Assembly: GCA_963813495.1 (NCBI GenBank)
Contig: CAWEZC010000009.1
Coordinates: 62,001 to 126,000 of the forward strand
Origin: JACVRW01 sp963813495
Lineage (GTDB): Bacteria > Actinomycetota > Thermoleophilia > Solirubrobacterales > Thermoleophilaceae
Direction of reading: 5' to 3'
Length of the DNA stretch: 64,000 nt
The position numbers were made by a program, and so were the translations under genes. The notes beneath the pieces were generated by a model that was given only the letters and a program-made list of their open reading frames with translations, was not told the DNA's origin and ran no database searches. Positions 52,224-59,343 of this stretch are shown in pieces (within the stretch, counting starts at the first letter, position 1; every line of letters starts with the position of its first letter).

Positions 52224-52451
52224 TTAGCCTTCGGTGGCCGACCAGCTCAGCTCGAGCTCGAGCTCGATCCGGTCGCCGTTCGACCTCAGCCACCTCTCCA
52301 AGCGGAGCTCTTCATCAACAGGAACCGTGATCCGGCGGCCCGCTGCGATCAGCTCGAGCGGGCCGCCGGCGGTCAGTGCGTACGCGATGTCGATCAGCCG
52401 CTCAGCGGCCTGCTGACGCGACAGCCGTTCGTCTTGCCTGAACTCCGTCAC
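52224..52451 (-). CDS. amphi-Trp domain protein
   Basis: 75 residues: RLSRQQAAERLIDIAYALTA, GGPLELIAAGRRITVPVDEE, and a closing ELELELSW. Matches the small amphi-Trp family (helix, then amphipathic strands ending in Trp) of unknown function, which I know mostly from haloarchaea and actinobacteria. It lies 13 bp after the HdeD-like gene on the same strand, so they share a transcript, and converges on the LuxR gene. Confidence 0.75.
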   Translation of the reverse strand: MTEFRQDERLSRQQAAERLIDIAYALTAGGPLELIAAGRRITVPVDEELRLERWLRSNGDRIELELELSWSATEG

Positions 52452-52464
52452 GGTTGAGCTCCCG

Positions 52465-53061
52465 TCACAGCTCCTCGCGCAGCGCGCGGATCTGGAATGC
52501 CCGCACGATGTTCGTGACGCCCTGCATCAGCGCCCAGATACCGGCGAAGACCAAGAGCACGTACGCCTTGTGGATGAAGAACTGGCCCGAGGTCCAGAAG
52601 GCAAGCGCCGTCATCAGGATCCCCGAGATCAGTCCCAGCCACCAGAGCGGGTTGATCGCACGCTCGAGAAAAGCGCGGATCATCCACCACACGCCGACGA
52701 TCAGGAACAGGAAGCCCAGGATGTCGGCGATGCCGGCGAACGTGTCCTCCGGGTTGACGAAGCAGACGATGGCGGACACGAGAAAGAGCCCGCCAAACAG
52801 CGCCCAGGCCCAGCGCGCCGGCACGTCCAACCTCGACAGAGCGATGTTCTCGATGCCAAGCGTCAGGAACATCAGCCCGACGAGGATGCCGACAGTAGTC
52901 ACGGACGCCTGGTCGAACTGAAGAATGACCAGCGCGACGGCGACCCACGCGATGCCCGCGACCAGCAGGACCCACCAGTAACCGGTGGCTTTGCGCACCG
53001 CTTCGCGCGGCGACGGGATGGAAGGTGTTGCGAATTGTGGTGTTGCAGCGTGTTCGCTCAC
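52465..53061 (-). CDS. DUF308 / HdeD-like acid-stress membrane protein
   Basis: 198 residues, six predicted transmembrane helices in three hairpins (YWWVLLVAGIAWVAVALVIL, VGILVGLMFLTLGIENIAL, WALFGGLFLVSAIVCFV, GFLFLIVGVWWMIRAFLE, PLWWLGLISGILMTALAF, AYVLLVFAGIWALMQGVT). This is the DUF308 fold of E. coli HdeD. Start GTG 53061 is chosen because GGAGG lies 5 bp before it; the ATG at 53112 would overlap the regulatory box. Copy B of the box is 52 bp upstream. Confidence 0.88.
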   Translation of the reverse strand: MSEHAATPQFATPSIPSPREAVRKATGYWWVLLVAGIAWVAVALVILQFDQASVTTVGILVGLMFLTLGIENIALSRLDVPARWAWALFGGLFLVSAIVCFVNPEDTFAGIADILGFLFLIVGVWWMIRAFLERAINPLWWLGLISGILMTALAFWTSGQFFIHKAYVLLVFAGIWALMQGVTNIVRAFQIRALREEL

Positions 53062-53113
53062 GATTACCTCCGGGGTGTGGTTTGTTGTCGCGACCGATGG
53101 TCCGGGGGACATG

Positions 53114-53142
53114 TGTGAGCCGTCGTCACACGCTTTGCGTGA
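53114..53142 (-). promoter_or_regulatory. Local 29-bp box, copy B
   Basis: Plus strand TGTGA-N7-TCACA-N7-CGTGA, followed by TTGAGGG as in copies A and C. It is the only element in the 91 bp between the AI-2E permease stop and the HdeD-like start. Confidence 0.7.
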
Positions 53143-53152
53143 TTGAGGGCAG

Positions 53153-54232
53153 TCAGGTCGGCTGCTGCTGTTCAGCGAGGTCGGCGGCCCCGACGCGGGC
53201 CCTCCTGGCCGCGGTGAACTCCTCGACGAGAATCTGGAGTCCCGCTGCGATCGGCACGCCGATGATCGCCCCTATGAAGCCGAACAGCGCTCCGAACGCG
53301 AGCACGCTGACGAGCACGGTGAAGCCCGACACGCGGGCGGCCCTCCCGATGATCGTCGGCTGGAGAACGTAGTTCTCGATCTGCTGGTAGACCACCATCA
53401 CAATCGCGAAGGCGACCAGAGCCTCGACGCTGACCGACAGCGCGACGACGCCGATGATGACCCCGGCGATCGTCGCCCCGACCGTAGGGATAAGGTCTAG
53501 GAGCCCCGCGATCAGCGCCAGGGCGAGCGGGTACGGCAGATCGAGAATGACCGCGGTAACGCCGTAAACGGTCCCGCAGATCACCGAGATGGCGAGGTTG
53601 CCGAGCATGTAGCGCGAGGTCGTGTTGACGATTCGATTCGTCACGTCCAGGTAGCGCTCCCGCTTGTCGCGGTACATCAGGCCCCCGATCCAGTCGCGTA
53701 CGCGCGGTTCGTCGATCAGGCCGAACAGCGTCAGGAAGATGACCGAGAAGAACAGGGTCACCGCCCCGAAGGCCGACACCCCGACATCGGCGACGCCGCC
53801 CGAGACCGTGGCCACGCCCCTGGTGATGTCGGTCGCGTGCTCCCTCAACGTGTCGAGCGAGCCGCTGCCACCGTTGAGGAAGTCCCCCACATCGCTGTGC
53901 CTCACGTCATCCACGATCTGCGGCAGGTCGTGGCTGAACCCGCGCACCGCGTCGCTGACCGCCTGCGCGAGCCCCAGCACCACGACGGCGAGGGCGACGA
54001 CTATCCCCAGGACGAGCACCGTCGAGCACAGCGCCCTGCTCCAGCGCAGGCGCCGCTCCATCGCTGTCGCCACCGGCGAGAGGACGGCCACGCTGAAGAA
54101 GGACACGAAGATGATCAGCAGGGCGCTCCCGATCGACGCCAGCGCTCCGGCGAGCGCGACGATGCCGGCGGCCAAGAGCAGCGTCCGGACCGATATCGAC
54201 ACCACGACATCGGCGCGCCCGGTGTCGCTCAT
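53153..54232 (-). CDS. AI-2E family (UPF0118) membrane permease
   Basis: 359 residues with the family layout: two N-terminal helices (TLLLAAGIVALAGALASIGS, IIFVSFFSVAVLSPVAT), a third helix, a soluble middle section with DLPQIVDDVRHSDVGDFL, then four to five C-terminal helices including LPYPLALALIAGLLDLIPTV and GALFGFIGAIIGVPIAAG, the family's P-rich signature. Substrate unknown. The ATG at 54232 overlaps the stop of the Kup relic (ATGA). Confidence 0.9.
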   Translation of the reverse strand: MSDTGRADVVVSISVRTLLLAAGIVALAGALASIGSALLIIFVSFFSVAVLSPVATAMERRLRWSRALCSTVLVLGIVVALAVVVLGLAQAVSDAVRGFSHDLPQIVDDVRHSDVGDFLNGGSGSLDTLREHATDITRGVATVSGGVADVGVSAFGAVTLFFSVIFLTLFGLIDEPRVRDWIGGLMYRDKRERYLDVTNRIVNTTSRYMLGNLAISVICGTVYGVTAVILDLPYPLALALIAGLLDLIPTVGATIAGVIIGVVALSVSVEALVAFAIVMVVYQQIENYVLQPTIIGRAARVSGFTVLVSVLAFGALFGFIGAIIGVPIAAGLQILVEEFTAARRARVGAADLAEQQQPT

Positions 54233-54594
54233 AACGGCACCTGCCAGCCCATCGTGATCGGCCGCTCGTGGGGCAGCCGGAAGTCCACCGGACTGGCCGC
54301 CTTGCGCGCGACGGCGACGAACAGCCGCTTGCGCCATCGATGCATTCCGGCGGCGTCGGTCACGCCGATCGTGATGCGCGAGAGGAAGTAGGTCGCGCTG
54401 TCGAGGTCGATGTCGCACTCGAGGCGCTTCTCGGTGGCGAGGCGGAGCGCCACGGGTTGTGTCGACCTCGTCCTGGAAGCCGAAGCGCTCTGCGTCAGCC
54501 CCGCGGGGGCCGACCGCCACGCGGTGCGTGTGCGAGGCGCCGGTCCGGCCAGGGACTGAACGTCACTCGCGACGGCGGCAGCGGGGGGTGTCAT
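54229..54594 (-). pseudogene. Kup potassium-transporter C-terminal relic, still an open frame
   Basis: The last 75 codons match the very end of Kup/Trk potassium uptake proteins as I know it: VALRLATEKRLECDI, SATYFLSRITIG, GMHRWRKRLFVAVARKAAS, then LPHERPITMGWQVPL. The twelve membrane helices that should precede are missing. The upstream 45 codons from an ATG at 54594 are unrelated Ala/Ser/Thr-rich sequence. The stop overlaps the AI-2E start, and copy C of the box lies 23 bp before the ATG, so the fragment may now serve as a leader cistron. Confidence 0.6.
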
Positions 54595-54617
54595 CGGACG
54601 AGGGTCCCCGCTGCGCG

Positions 54618-54646
54618 AGTGAGCCGTCGTCACACACTTCTGACGA
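54618..54646 (-). promoter_or_regulatory. Local 29-bp box, copy C
   Basis: Plus strand AGTGA-N7-TCACA-N7-GACGA followed by TTGAGGA. The centre and one flank are intact, the outer right pentamer has decayed. 23 bp before the ATG of the Kup-relic/AI-2E transcript. Confidence 0.6.
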
Positions 54647-54680
54647 TTGAGGAGTGAGCGCGCCGGTCGAGCCTTGTACG

Positions 54681-55274
54681 TCAACCACGCGCCGAGCGTC
54701 GCCGCTCCAGGGCGGCTACCGCCACGGGCGCCAGCGCCACGCCGCTGGCCGTTCCTGCGATCGTGTCGGACGGGTAATGCACGCCCGTGTGGACACGCGA
54801 GTAGGCGACCAGCGACGCAACGGCGCTCAGCGGGATCCCGGCCTGCGGCCACGCGGCACTGACACCGCTGGCGAAGGCGAAGGCGGACGCGGAATGGCCC
54901 GAGGGCCAGGACGTGGAGCGCGGCATTGCGACCTGGCGGGGGACCGGGACGTCGTGCATCTGCCTGTCGGGTCGGCGCCGGTTGCCGAGCGGCTTCAGCA
55001 CCAGGTTCACAACGGCCGAAGTGAGGGCGATGGAAGCCAGGCCGTTCTCCGCGGCGCGCCGGCCGCGCTCGCCGCCGCATACGGCGAGCAGGACGGAGCA
55101 GCCGAGCCACAGCCGCGAATGGTTCGCGGCCCGGGAGAGCCGGCGGAGCGCCCCGTCCATGGCCGGCGTCGGCGTGGCCGCGATCGCCGCGTAGGCCGCC
55201 GCGTCGAGTCTGTCGAGCTCAACGGCCCAGGCGGGCGGGCGGAGCGCAGTGTGGCTGTCGGACGGGGGCGTCAT
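54681..55274 (-). CDS. PAP2 family membrane phosphatase
   Basis: 197 residues with all three phosphatase motifs: KPLGNRRRPDR (C1), SWPSGHSASAFAF (C2) and SRVHTGVHYPSDTIAG (C3), within hydrophobic helices. Likely dephosphorylates undecaprenyl pyrophosphate or phosphatidic acid. GGGAGG precedes the ATG. Diverges from the lipid-kinase gene with only 9 bp between start codons; in many actinobacteria the two activities are fused in one protein. Confidence 0.88.
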   Translation of the reverse strand: MTPPSDSHTALRPPAWAVELDRLDAAAYAAIAATPTPAMDGALRRLSRAANHSRLWLGCSVLLAVCGGERGRRAAENGLASIALTSAVVNLVLKPLGNRRRPDRQMHDVPVPRQVAMPRSTSWPSGHSASAFAFASGVSAAWPQAGIPLSAVASLVAYSRVHTGVHYPSDTIAGTASGVALAPVAVAALERRRSARG

Positions 55275-55283
55275 GACCTCCCG

Positions 55284-56138
55284 ATGGGATGGGCCCGCGC
55301 TGACGCCTCGCGGCAGCCCGTGCTGTTCATCAATCCGAACTCCGGCGGCGGCCGGGCTGGACGGGCCGGGCTTGTCGAGGCGGCTCGTGAACGGGGGATC
55401 GAGCCTATCGTCCTGGGGCCCGGCGATGACCTCAGCGCCCTCGCAGGCGAGGCTGCGGCGGGTGGGGCCGACGTGCTCGGCATGGCGGGCGGAGACGGAT
55501 CGCTGTCGGTCGTGGCGGCCGCCGCAACCGCCCATGGAGTCCCGTTCATATGCGTTCCTGCCGGGACCCGGAACCACTTCGCCCGCGACCTGGGCCTGGA
55601 CCCGAATCACCTCGTCGGGGCGCTCGACGCGTTCACTCATGCGCTCGAGGGGTCCATCGACCTCGGCGACGTGAACGGGCGCCCATTTCTCAACAATGTG
55701 TCGCTTGGCGTGTACGGGGCGGCTGTGCAGCGGGAGAGCTATCGCGATGCGAAGGGGCGCACGCTCTTCGAGACCGCGGCCGAGGTGTTGGGTCCGAGCG
55801 CGGAGCTGCCCGGCGTGCGCCTTGTCGACGACCTCGGTGTCGTCCACACCAACCCCGCGGTGGTCCTGGTGTCGAACAACCCCTACGCACGTCGGCGTCG
55901 GCGCAGGGGCGGACTTCGCCCGGCGCTCGACAGGGGGCAACTCGGAGTCCTCGTTCTCTACAGGCCGGGCGGTCCCCCCGGGCCTCCCGGCCGCGGATGG
56001 GCCGCGCGCTCCCTGGACGTGACCGCCGGCGATGCGGTGGCCGCGGGCCTGGACGGAGAGGCGATTCAGCTCGGGCCCACCATTGACTTCAGCGTGCGGC
56101 CGAGAGCGCTGCGCGTGCGCATCCCGATCAGCCGATGA
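55284..56138 (+). CDS. Diacylglycerol/lipid kinase-type protein
   Basis: 284 residues of the DAGK catalytic fold: VLFINPNSGGGRAGRAG, GMAGGDGSLSVVAAA (GGDG signature), PAGTRNHFARDLGLD and GVYGAAVQRESYRDAKGRT; C-terminal beta domain with VTAGDAVAAGLDGEA. Phosphorylates diacylglycerol or a related lipid at the membrane. ATG at 55284. With the divergent PAP2 gene it forms a kinase/phosphatase pair acting on the same lipids. Confidence 0.88.
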   Translation: MGWARADASRQPVLFINPNSGGGRAGRAGLVEAARERGIEPIVLGPGDDLSALAGEAAAGGADVLGMAGGDGSLSVVAAAATAHGVPFICVPAGTRNHFARDLGLDPNHLVGALDAFTHALEGSIDLGDVNGRPFLNNVSLGVYGAAVQRESYRDAKGRTLFETAAEVLGPSAELPGVRLVDDLGVVHTNPAVVLVSNNPYARRRRRRGGLRPALDRGQLGVLVLYRPGGPPGPPGRGWAARSLDVTAGDAVAAGLDGEAIQLGPTIDFSVRPRALRVRIPISR

Positions 56139-56150
56139 CCCGCGCGACGA

Positions 56151-56179
56151 TCACGCAAAGCTTGTGATGACAGGTCGTC
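56151..56179 (+). promoter_or_regulatory. Local 29-bp box, copy D
   Basis: TCACG-N7-TGTGA-N7-TCGTC; the third pentamer is degenerate. It lies 24 bp before the DoxX ATG. Orientation relative to the gene is the same as in the other copies. Confidence 0.6.
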
Positions 56180-56203
56180 CGGCTCGCACCGATCGTCCAG
56201 GCC

Positions 56204-56581
56204 ATGGAAACCGCACTTTGGACAACACAGCTGCTCCTCGCAGCAATCTTTTTCGCCACCGGCTTGACCAAGCTCACGCAGCCGCGCGCACAGCTCGCGG
56301 CGGGCCCGATGGGCTGGGCCGCCGACGTGACCGATGTGGAGTTCCGCACCGTCGGCCTCCTCGAGGTACTGGGCGCGCTCGGCTTGGTCCTGCCGGGCGC
56401 CTTGGGCGTCGCGCCGCTTCTCATCCCGCTCGCAGCGGTGGGTCTCGCGCTGACCATGATCGGGGCGATCGTCACGCACGTGCGCATGGGCGAGACTGAC
56501 CGCCTCGCCGTGCCGATCATCCTCCTCGCCCTCACCTTGTTCGTCGCCATCGAGCGCTTCGGCGCGCAGAGCCTGGGATGA
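56204..56581 (+). CDS. DoxX family membrane protein
   Basis: 125 residues, four transmembrane helices: TQLLLAAIFFATGLTKLTQP (the DoxX N-terminal signature), FRTVGLLEVLGALGLVLPGA, VAPLLIPLAAVGLALTMIGA and VPIILLALTLFVAIERFG. DoxX-like proteins take part in quinone-linked redox or oxidative-stress resistance. Copy D of the box is directly upstream. Confidence 0.88.
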   Translation: METALWTTQLLLAAIFFATGLTKLTQPRAQLAAGPMGWAADVTDVEFRTVGLLEVLGALGLVLPGALGVAPLLIPLAAVGLALTMIGAIVTHVRMGETDRLAVPIILLALTLFVAIERFGAQSLG

Positions 56582-56589
56582 CGATGAGC

Positions 56590-56886
56590 TCCCACCTCGC
56601 TGGTGACAACGACGCGGACCTCGATGGGTCTGCGTCGGTACGCGCCCCTGTCGGCCGGGCGCTCCATCGCGACCTAGCAACGAAGCGCGAAGTCGACGGA
56701 CTGCGCGTCCGCGCGGACGCGCGACCGACCTTCGAGCGCGCGCTCGGGTACCACGAGCGTGTCGACCAGCTCGTCGCGGCTCTTCTCGCTGAGCGAGGCG
56801 TCGAGCCAGAAGACGCGCCTCTCAGCCCGCAGTGCGGCAACCCGTTCTCTGTCGCCGGCGGCGAGCCCGGTCGGGACCTCGTTCAC
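56590..56886 (-). pseudogene. Decayed CorA-type magnesium transporter N-terminus
   Basis: From a GTG at 56886 the minus strand reads VPTGLAAGDRERVAALRAER, then RVFWLDASLSEKSRDELVDT, resembling the cytosolic N-terminal domain of actinobacterial CorA-like transporters (EGRFFWLDxSL..SRDELxxxLG). An in-frame stop (TAG, 56674) follows SVDFALRC, yet similarity resumes after it (RRPIEVRVVVTSE) to about 56600, where the DoxX gene begins on the other strand. No membrane domain remains. A plus-strand frame over the same bases (56578-56895) looks less protein-like. Assignment is from memory of the family and uncertain. Confidence 0.4.
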
Positions 56887-56930
56887 GACTCATAAGAGTG
56901 GGGTCGCCGCAGGAGGGTTGCGGCGTCGGA

Positions 56931-56959
56931 TCACATGAGATGTGTGACGACCGCTCACC
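56931..56959 (+). promoter_or_regulatory. Local 29-bp box, copy E
   Basis: TCACA-N7-TGTGA-N7-TCACC, with two perfect pentamers and one single mismatch. It lies 23 bp before the small ORF that leads into the GH15 gene. Confidence 0.7.
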
Positions 56960-56982
56960 CAGCTCGCGCTCATACTGCGGGC

Positions 56983-57111
56983 ATGGATACCGCGACAACC
57001 ACGGCACCTCCGGCAGTTGCGCAGATCACGCGCGCGATGACGTACGACTCGCCCACGCGGCTGATCGAGTGGCTCACCGATCGCATCGCGGCGAGGGGTT
57101 ACGCGGGGTGA
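56983..57111 (+). CDS. 42-residue leader ORF coupled to GH15
   Basis: ATG 56983 opens a frame of 42 codons: MDTATTTAPPAVAQITRAMT then YDSPTRLIEWLTDRIAARGY. It ends TGA overlapping the GTG of the GH15 gene (GTGA), the same coupling seen in real operons here, and starts 23 bp after copy E of the box. The C-terminal half could form an amphipathic helix. Too short for family assignment; it may be a small protein or a translational leader. Confidence 0.5.
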   Translation: MDTATTTAPPAVAQITRAMTYDSPTRLIEWLTDRIAARGYAG

Positions 57112-59015
57112 GCAACACGGTGGACAAGCCCCACGCGGACGCCTCGGTGCCGGATACTGCGATAGCGCCTTCCCCGTTCACTCCGATCGCCAACTATGCC
57201 TTCCTGTCCAACTGCCACACGGGCGCGCTCGTGGCCCCGGACGGCACGGTCGACTGGCTGTGCGTCCCCCGGTTCGACTCGCCCAGCGTGTTCGGCGCCC
57301 TGCTCGACCGGGGCGCGGGCGGCTTCAGGTTCGCCCCGTTCGGGATCAACGTCCCCAGCGACAGGATCTATGAGCCCGGGACCAACACACTTGTCACTTC
57401 CTGGAAGACCCCGACGGGCTGGGTGGTCGTCCGCGACGCGCTCGCGATGGGACCGCGCCGTGGCGAGGACACGGTTACACCGCACACGAGACCGCCATCC
57501 GACGAGGACGCCGATCACGCGCTCGTGCGGACCGCCAAATGCATCGACGGCAGTGTGGAGATCGATCTCGTGTGCGAGCCCGCGTTCGACTATGGGCGCG
57601 TTCCCGGCGAGTGGGCGCTGAGCCCGGATAGGCATCGAGCGGACGCGACCGGCGGTGACCAGGCACTCCGGCTCCAGACCGACATGCTCGTGGGCATCGA
57701 GGCCGGCCGGGCTCGGGCCCGCCACGTCCTGCGCGCCGGTGAGACGGTCTACTGCGCACTAGCCTGGAGCGACGAAGCGCTCGTTCCGTCCACCGCCGAC
57801 GAGGCCGGCGATCAGCTCGACGCGACCACGCGCTTCTGGCGCGACTGGCTCGCCCGCGCCGCGATCCCTGACCACGAGCTCGGCCCGATGATCCAGCGGT
57901 CGGCGCTGACGATCAAGGGCCTCACGTACATGCCGACCGGGGCGACGGTCGCGGCGCTCACCACGTCGCTGCCCGAGACACCCGCCGGCGAGCGGAACTG
58001 GGACTACCGCTACACCTGGCTCCGCGACTCGACCTTCCTACTACGTGCGCTGCACTTCCTGCTCCTGGATTGGGAGGCCGACGAGTTCATGCAGTTCATG
58101 GCCGACCTCGACCGCAACGACGACGGCGGTCTCCAGATCATGTACGGGATCGACGGTCGCCGCGATTTGACCGAGTCGGTGCGCGAGGACCTATCCGGCT
58201 ACGGCGGCGCACAGCCCGTCCGGATCGGCAACGGCGCCTTCGACCAGCGGCAAAACGACGTCTTCGGTGCCGCCCTCGACTCCGTCCTACTCCACAGCCG
58301 CCGAAGCCAGCGCATTCCGGGCCGCCTGTGGCCGCTCGTGCAGGCGCAGGTCGAGTGCGCGACAGCGGTGTGGCGTAAACCGGACCAGGGCATCTGGGAG
58401 GCGCGCGGCGAGCCGCAGCACTACGTCTCATCGAAGCTGATGTGCTGGGTCGCGCTCGATCGCGCAGCGCGTCTCGCGAACATCAGCGGAGAAGCTGCGC
58501 TCTCGGCCAGCTGGGCACAGACTGCCGCGGAGATCAAGTCGGACATCCTCAAGCACGGGGTCGACAGTCGCGGCGTGCTGCGCCAGCACTACGACACCGA
58601 CGCGCTCGACGCCTCCACGCTGCTCGCGGGGATTTTCGGATTCCTGCCGCCCGACGACGCACGACTGCGTGCCACCGTCCTGGCCGTCGAAGACGAGCTG
58701 AGCGAACAGGGCTACGTGTTGCGCTACCGCACCGAACAGACCGACGACGGACTATCCGGCAAGGAGGGGAGCTTTCTCATCTGCTCCTTCTGGCTCGTAT
58801 CGGCGCTGGCGATCATCGGCGAGCCCCAACGGGCAAGACATCTGATGGAGCGCCTCGTGAAGGCCGCATCCCCGCTGGGGCTGTATGCGGAGGAGTTCGA
58901 CGCCGAGACCGGCAGACACCTCGGGAACTTCCCGCAGGCCTTCTCGCACCTCGCTCTGGTCGAGGCCGCCGCGCGACTCATCGTCGCAGAGGGCCTGAAG
59001 GAGGTCGTCGGCTGA
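57108..59015 (+). CDS. Glycoside hydrolase family 15 (glucoamylase/trehalase-type)
   Basis: 635 residues: N-terminal supersandwich domain ANYAFLSNCHTGALVAPDGT and VDWLCVPRFDSPSVFGALLD, then an (alpha/alpha)6 barrel with ERNWDYRYTWLRDSTFLLRA, the first catalytic region GKEGSFLICSFWLVSAL and the second LYAEEFDAETGRHLGNFPQA. Cytosolic, no signal peptide. Members hydrolyse alpha-glucans or, in actinobacteria, trehalose; in a stress block trehalose turnover is plausible but unproven. GTG start at 57108. Confidence 0.9.
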   Translation: MSNTVDKPHADASVPDTAIAPSPFTPIANYAFLSNCHTGALVAPDGTVDWLCVPRFDSPSVFGALLDRGAGGFRFAPFGINVPSDRIYEPGTNTLVTSWKTPTGWVVVRDALAMGPRRGEDTVTPHTRPPSDEDADHALVRTAKCIDGSVEIDLVCEPAFDYGRVPGEWALSPDRHRADATGGDQALRLQTDMLVGIEAGRARARHVLRAGETVYCALAWSDEALVPSTADEAGDQLDATTRFWRDWLARAAIPDHELGPMIQRSALTIKGLTYMPTGATVAALTTSLPETPAGERNWDYRYTWLRDSTFLLRALHFLLLDWEADEFMQFMADLDRNDDGGLQIMYGIDGRRDLTESVREDLSGYGGAQPVRIGNGAFDQRQNDVFGAALDSVLLHSRRSQRIPGRLWPLVQAQVECATAVWRKPDQGIWEARGEPQHYVSSKLMCWVALDRAARLANISGEAALSASWAQTAAEIKSDILKHGVDSRGVLRQHYDTDALDASTLLAGIFGFLPPDDARLRATVLAVEDELSEQGYVLRYRTEQTDDGLSGKEGSFLICSFWLVSALAIIGEPQRARHLMERLVKAASPLGLYAEEFDAETGRHLGNFPQAFSHLALVEAAARLIVAEGLKEVVG

Positions 59016-59343
59016 GCGCCCTGACGAGCGCGCTCGCGCCGCCACGTGAGGCAAACGCACTGCTGCTTTTCGCGCAAAGCAGCACTCGAGGCGGCACGGC
59101 CCCCCGCGCATGGAATGCGATAGCGACGAGGCGAGCAGATCTGCGCGTCAACACGGCAGCGGCTGTCGGACGGACGGCCTGGCCTGCAATGCTCGGCCCA
59201 TGATGGTGTCGCTGCGCCGACGCACCGGAGGGTCGTGCTGTGGAGCTCTGCGCAATGAAGCACCCTCGATTGCGGCACCGCTCCTCGAGACGCTGCATGG
59301 CGCCGGGTGATGAGCTTTTGGGCCGCCCGCCGTCACACACACT
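59016..59343. other. Gap of 328 bp between GH15 and the sigma-factor gene
   Basis: No supported gene; short open frames on both strands lack protein character. Contains a 9-bp hairpin (TGCTGCTTT, loop TCGCGC, AAAGCAGCA, at 59060-59083) 45 bp after GH15, a likely transcription or processing end. A single CGTCACA half-site at 59331-59337, similar to the centre of the local box, lies 6 bp before the sigma-factor ATG. Confidence 0.5.

Noticed and set aside
56578..56895. Plus-strand 105-codon frame overlapping the DoxX stop
   Set aside because: The ATGA overlap is tempting, but the translation is rich in Arg/Asp/Ala without structure, and the minus strand looks more like a CorA remnant; left unresolved in favour of the relic.
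49507..56959. Reading the 29-bp boxes as ordinary CRP sites
   Set aside because: The inner palindrome has a 7-bp rather than 6-bp spacer and a third, regularly spaced pentamer is conserved; no CRP gene is nearby.
58442..59203. Plus-strand frame inside and beyond the GH15 gene
   Set aside because: Shifted shadow frame of GH15 with Arg/Ala-rich translation.
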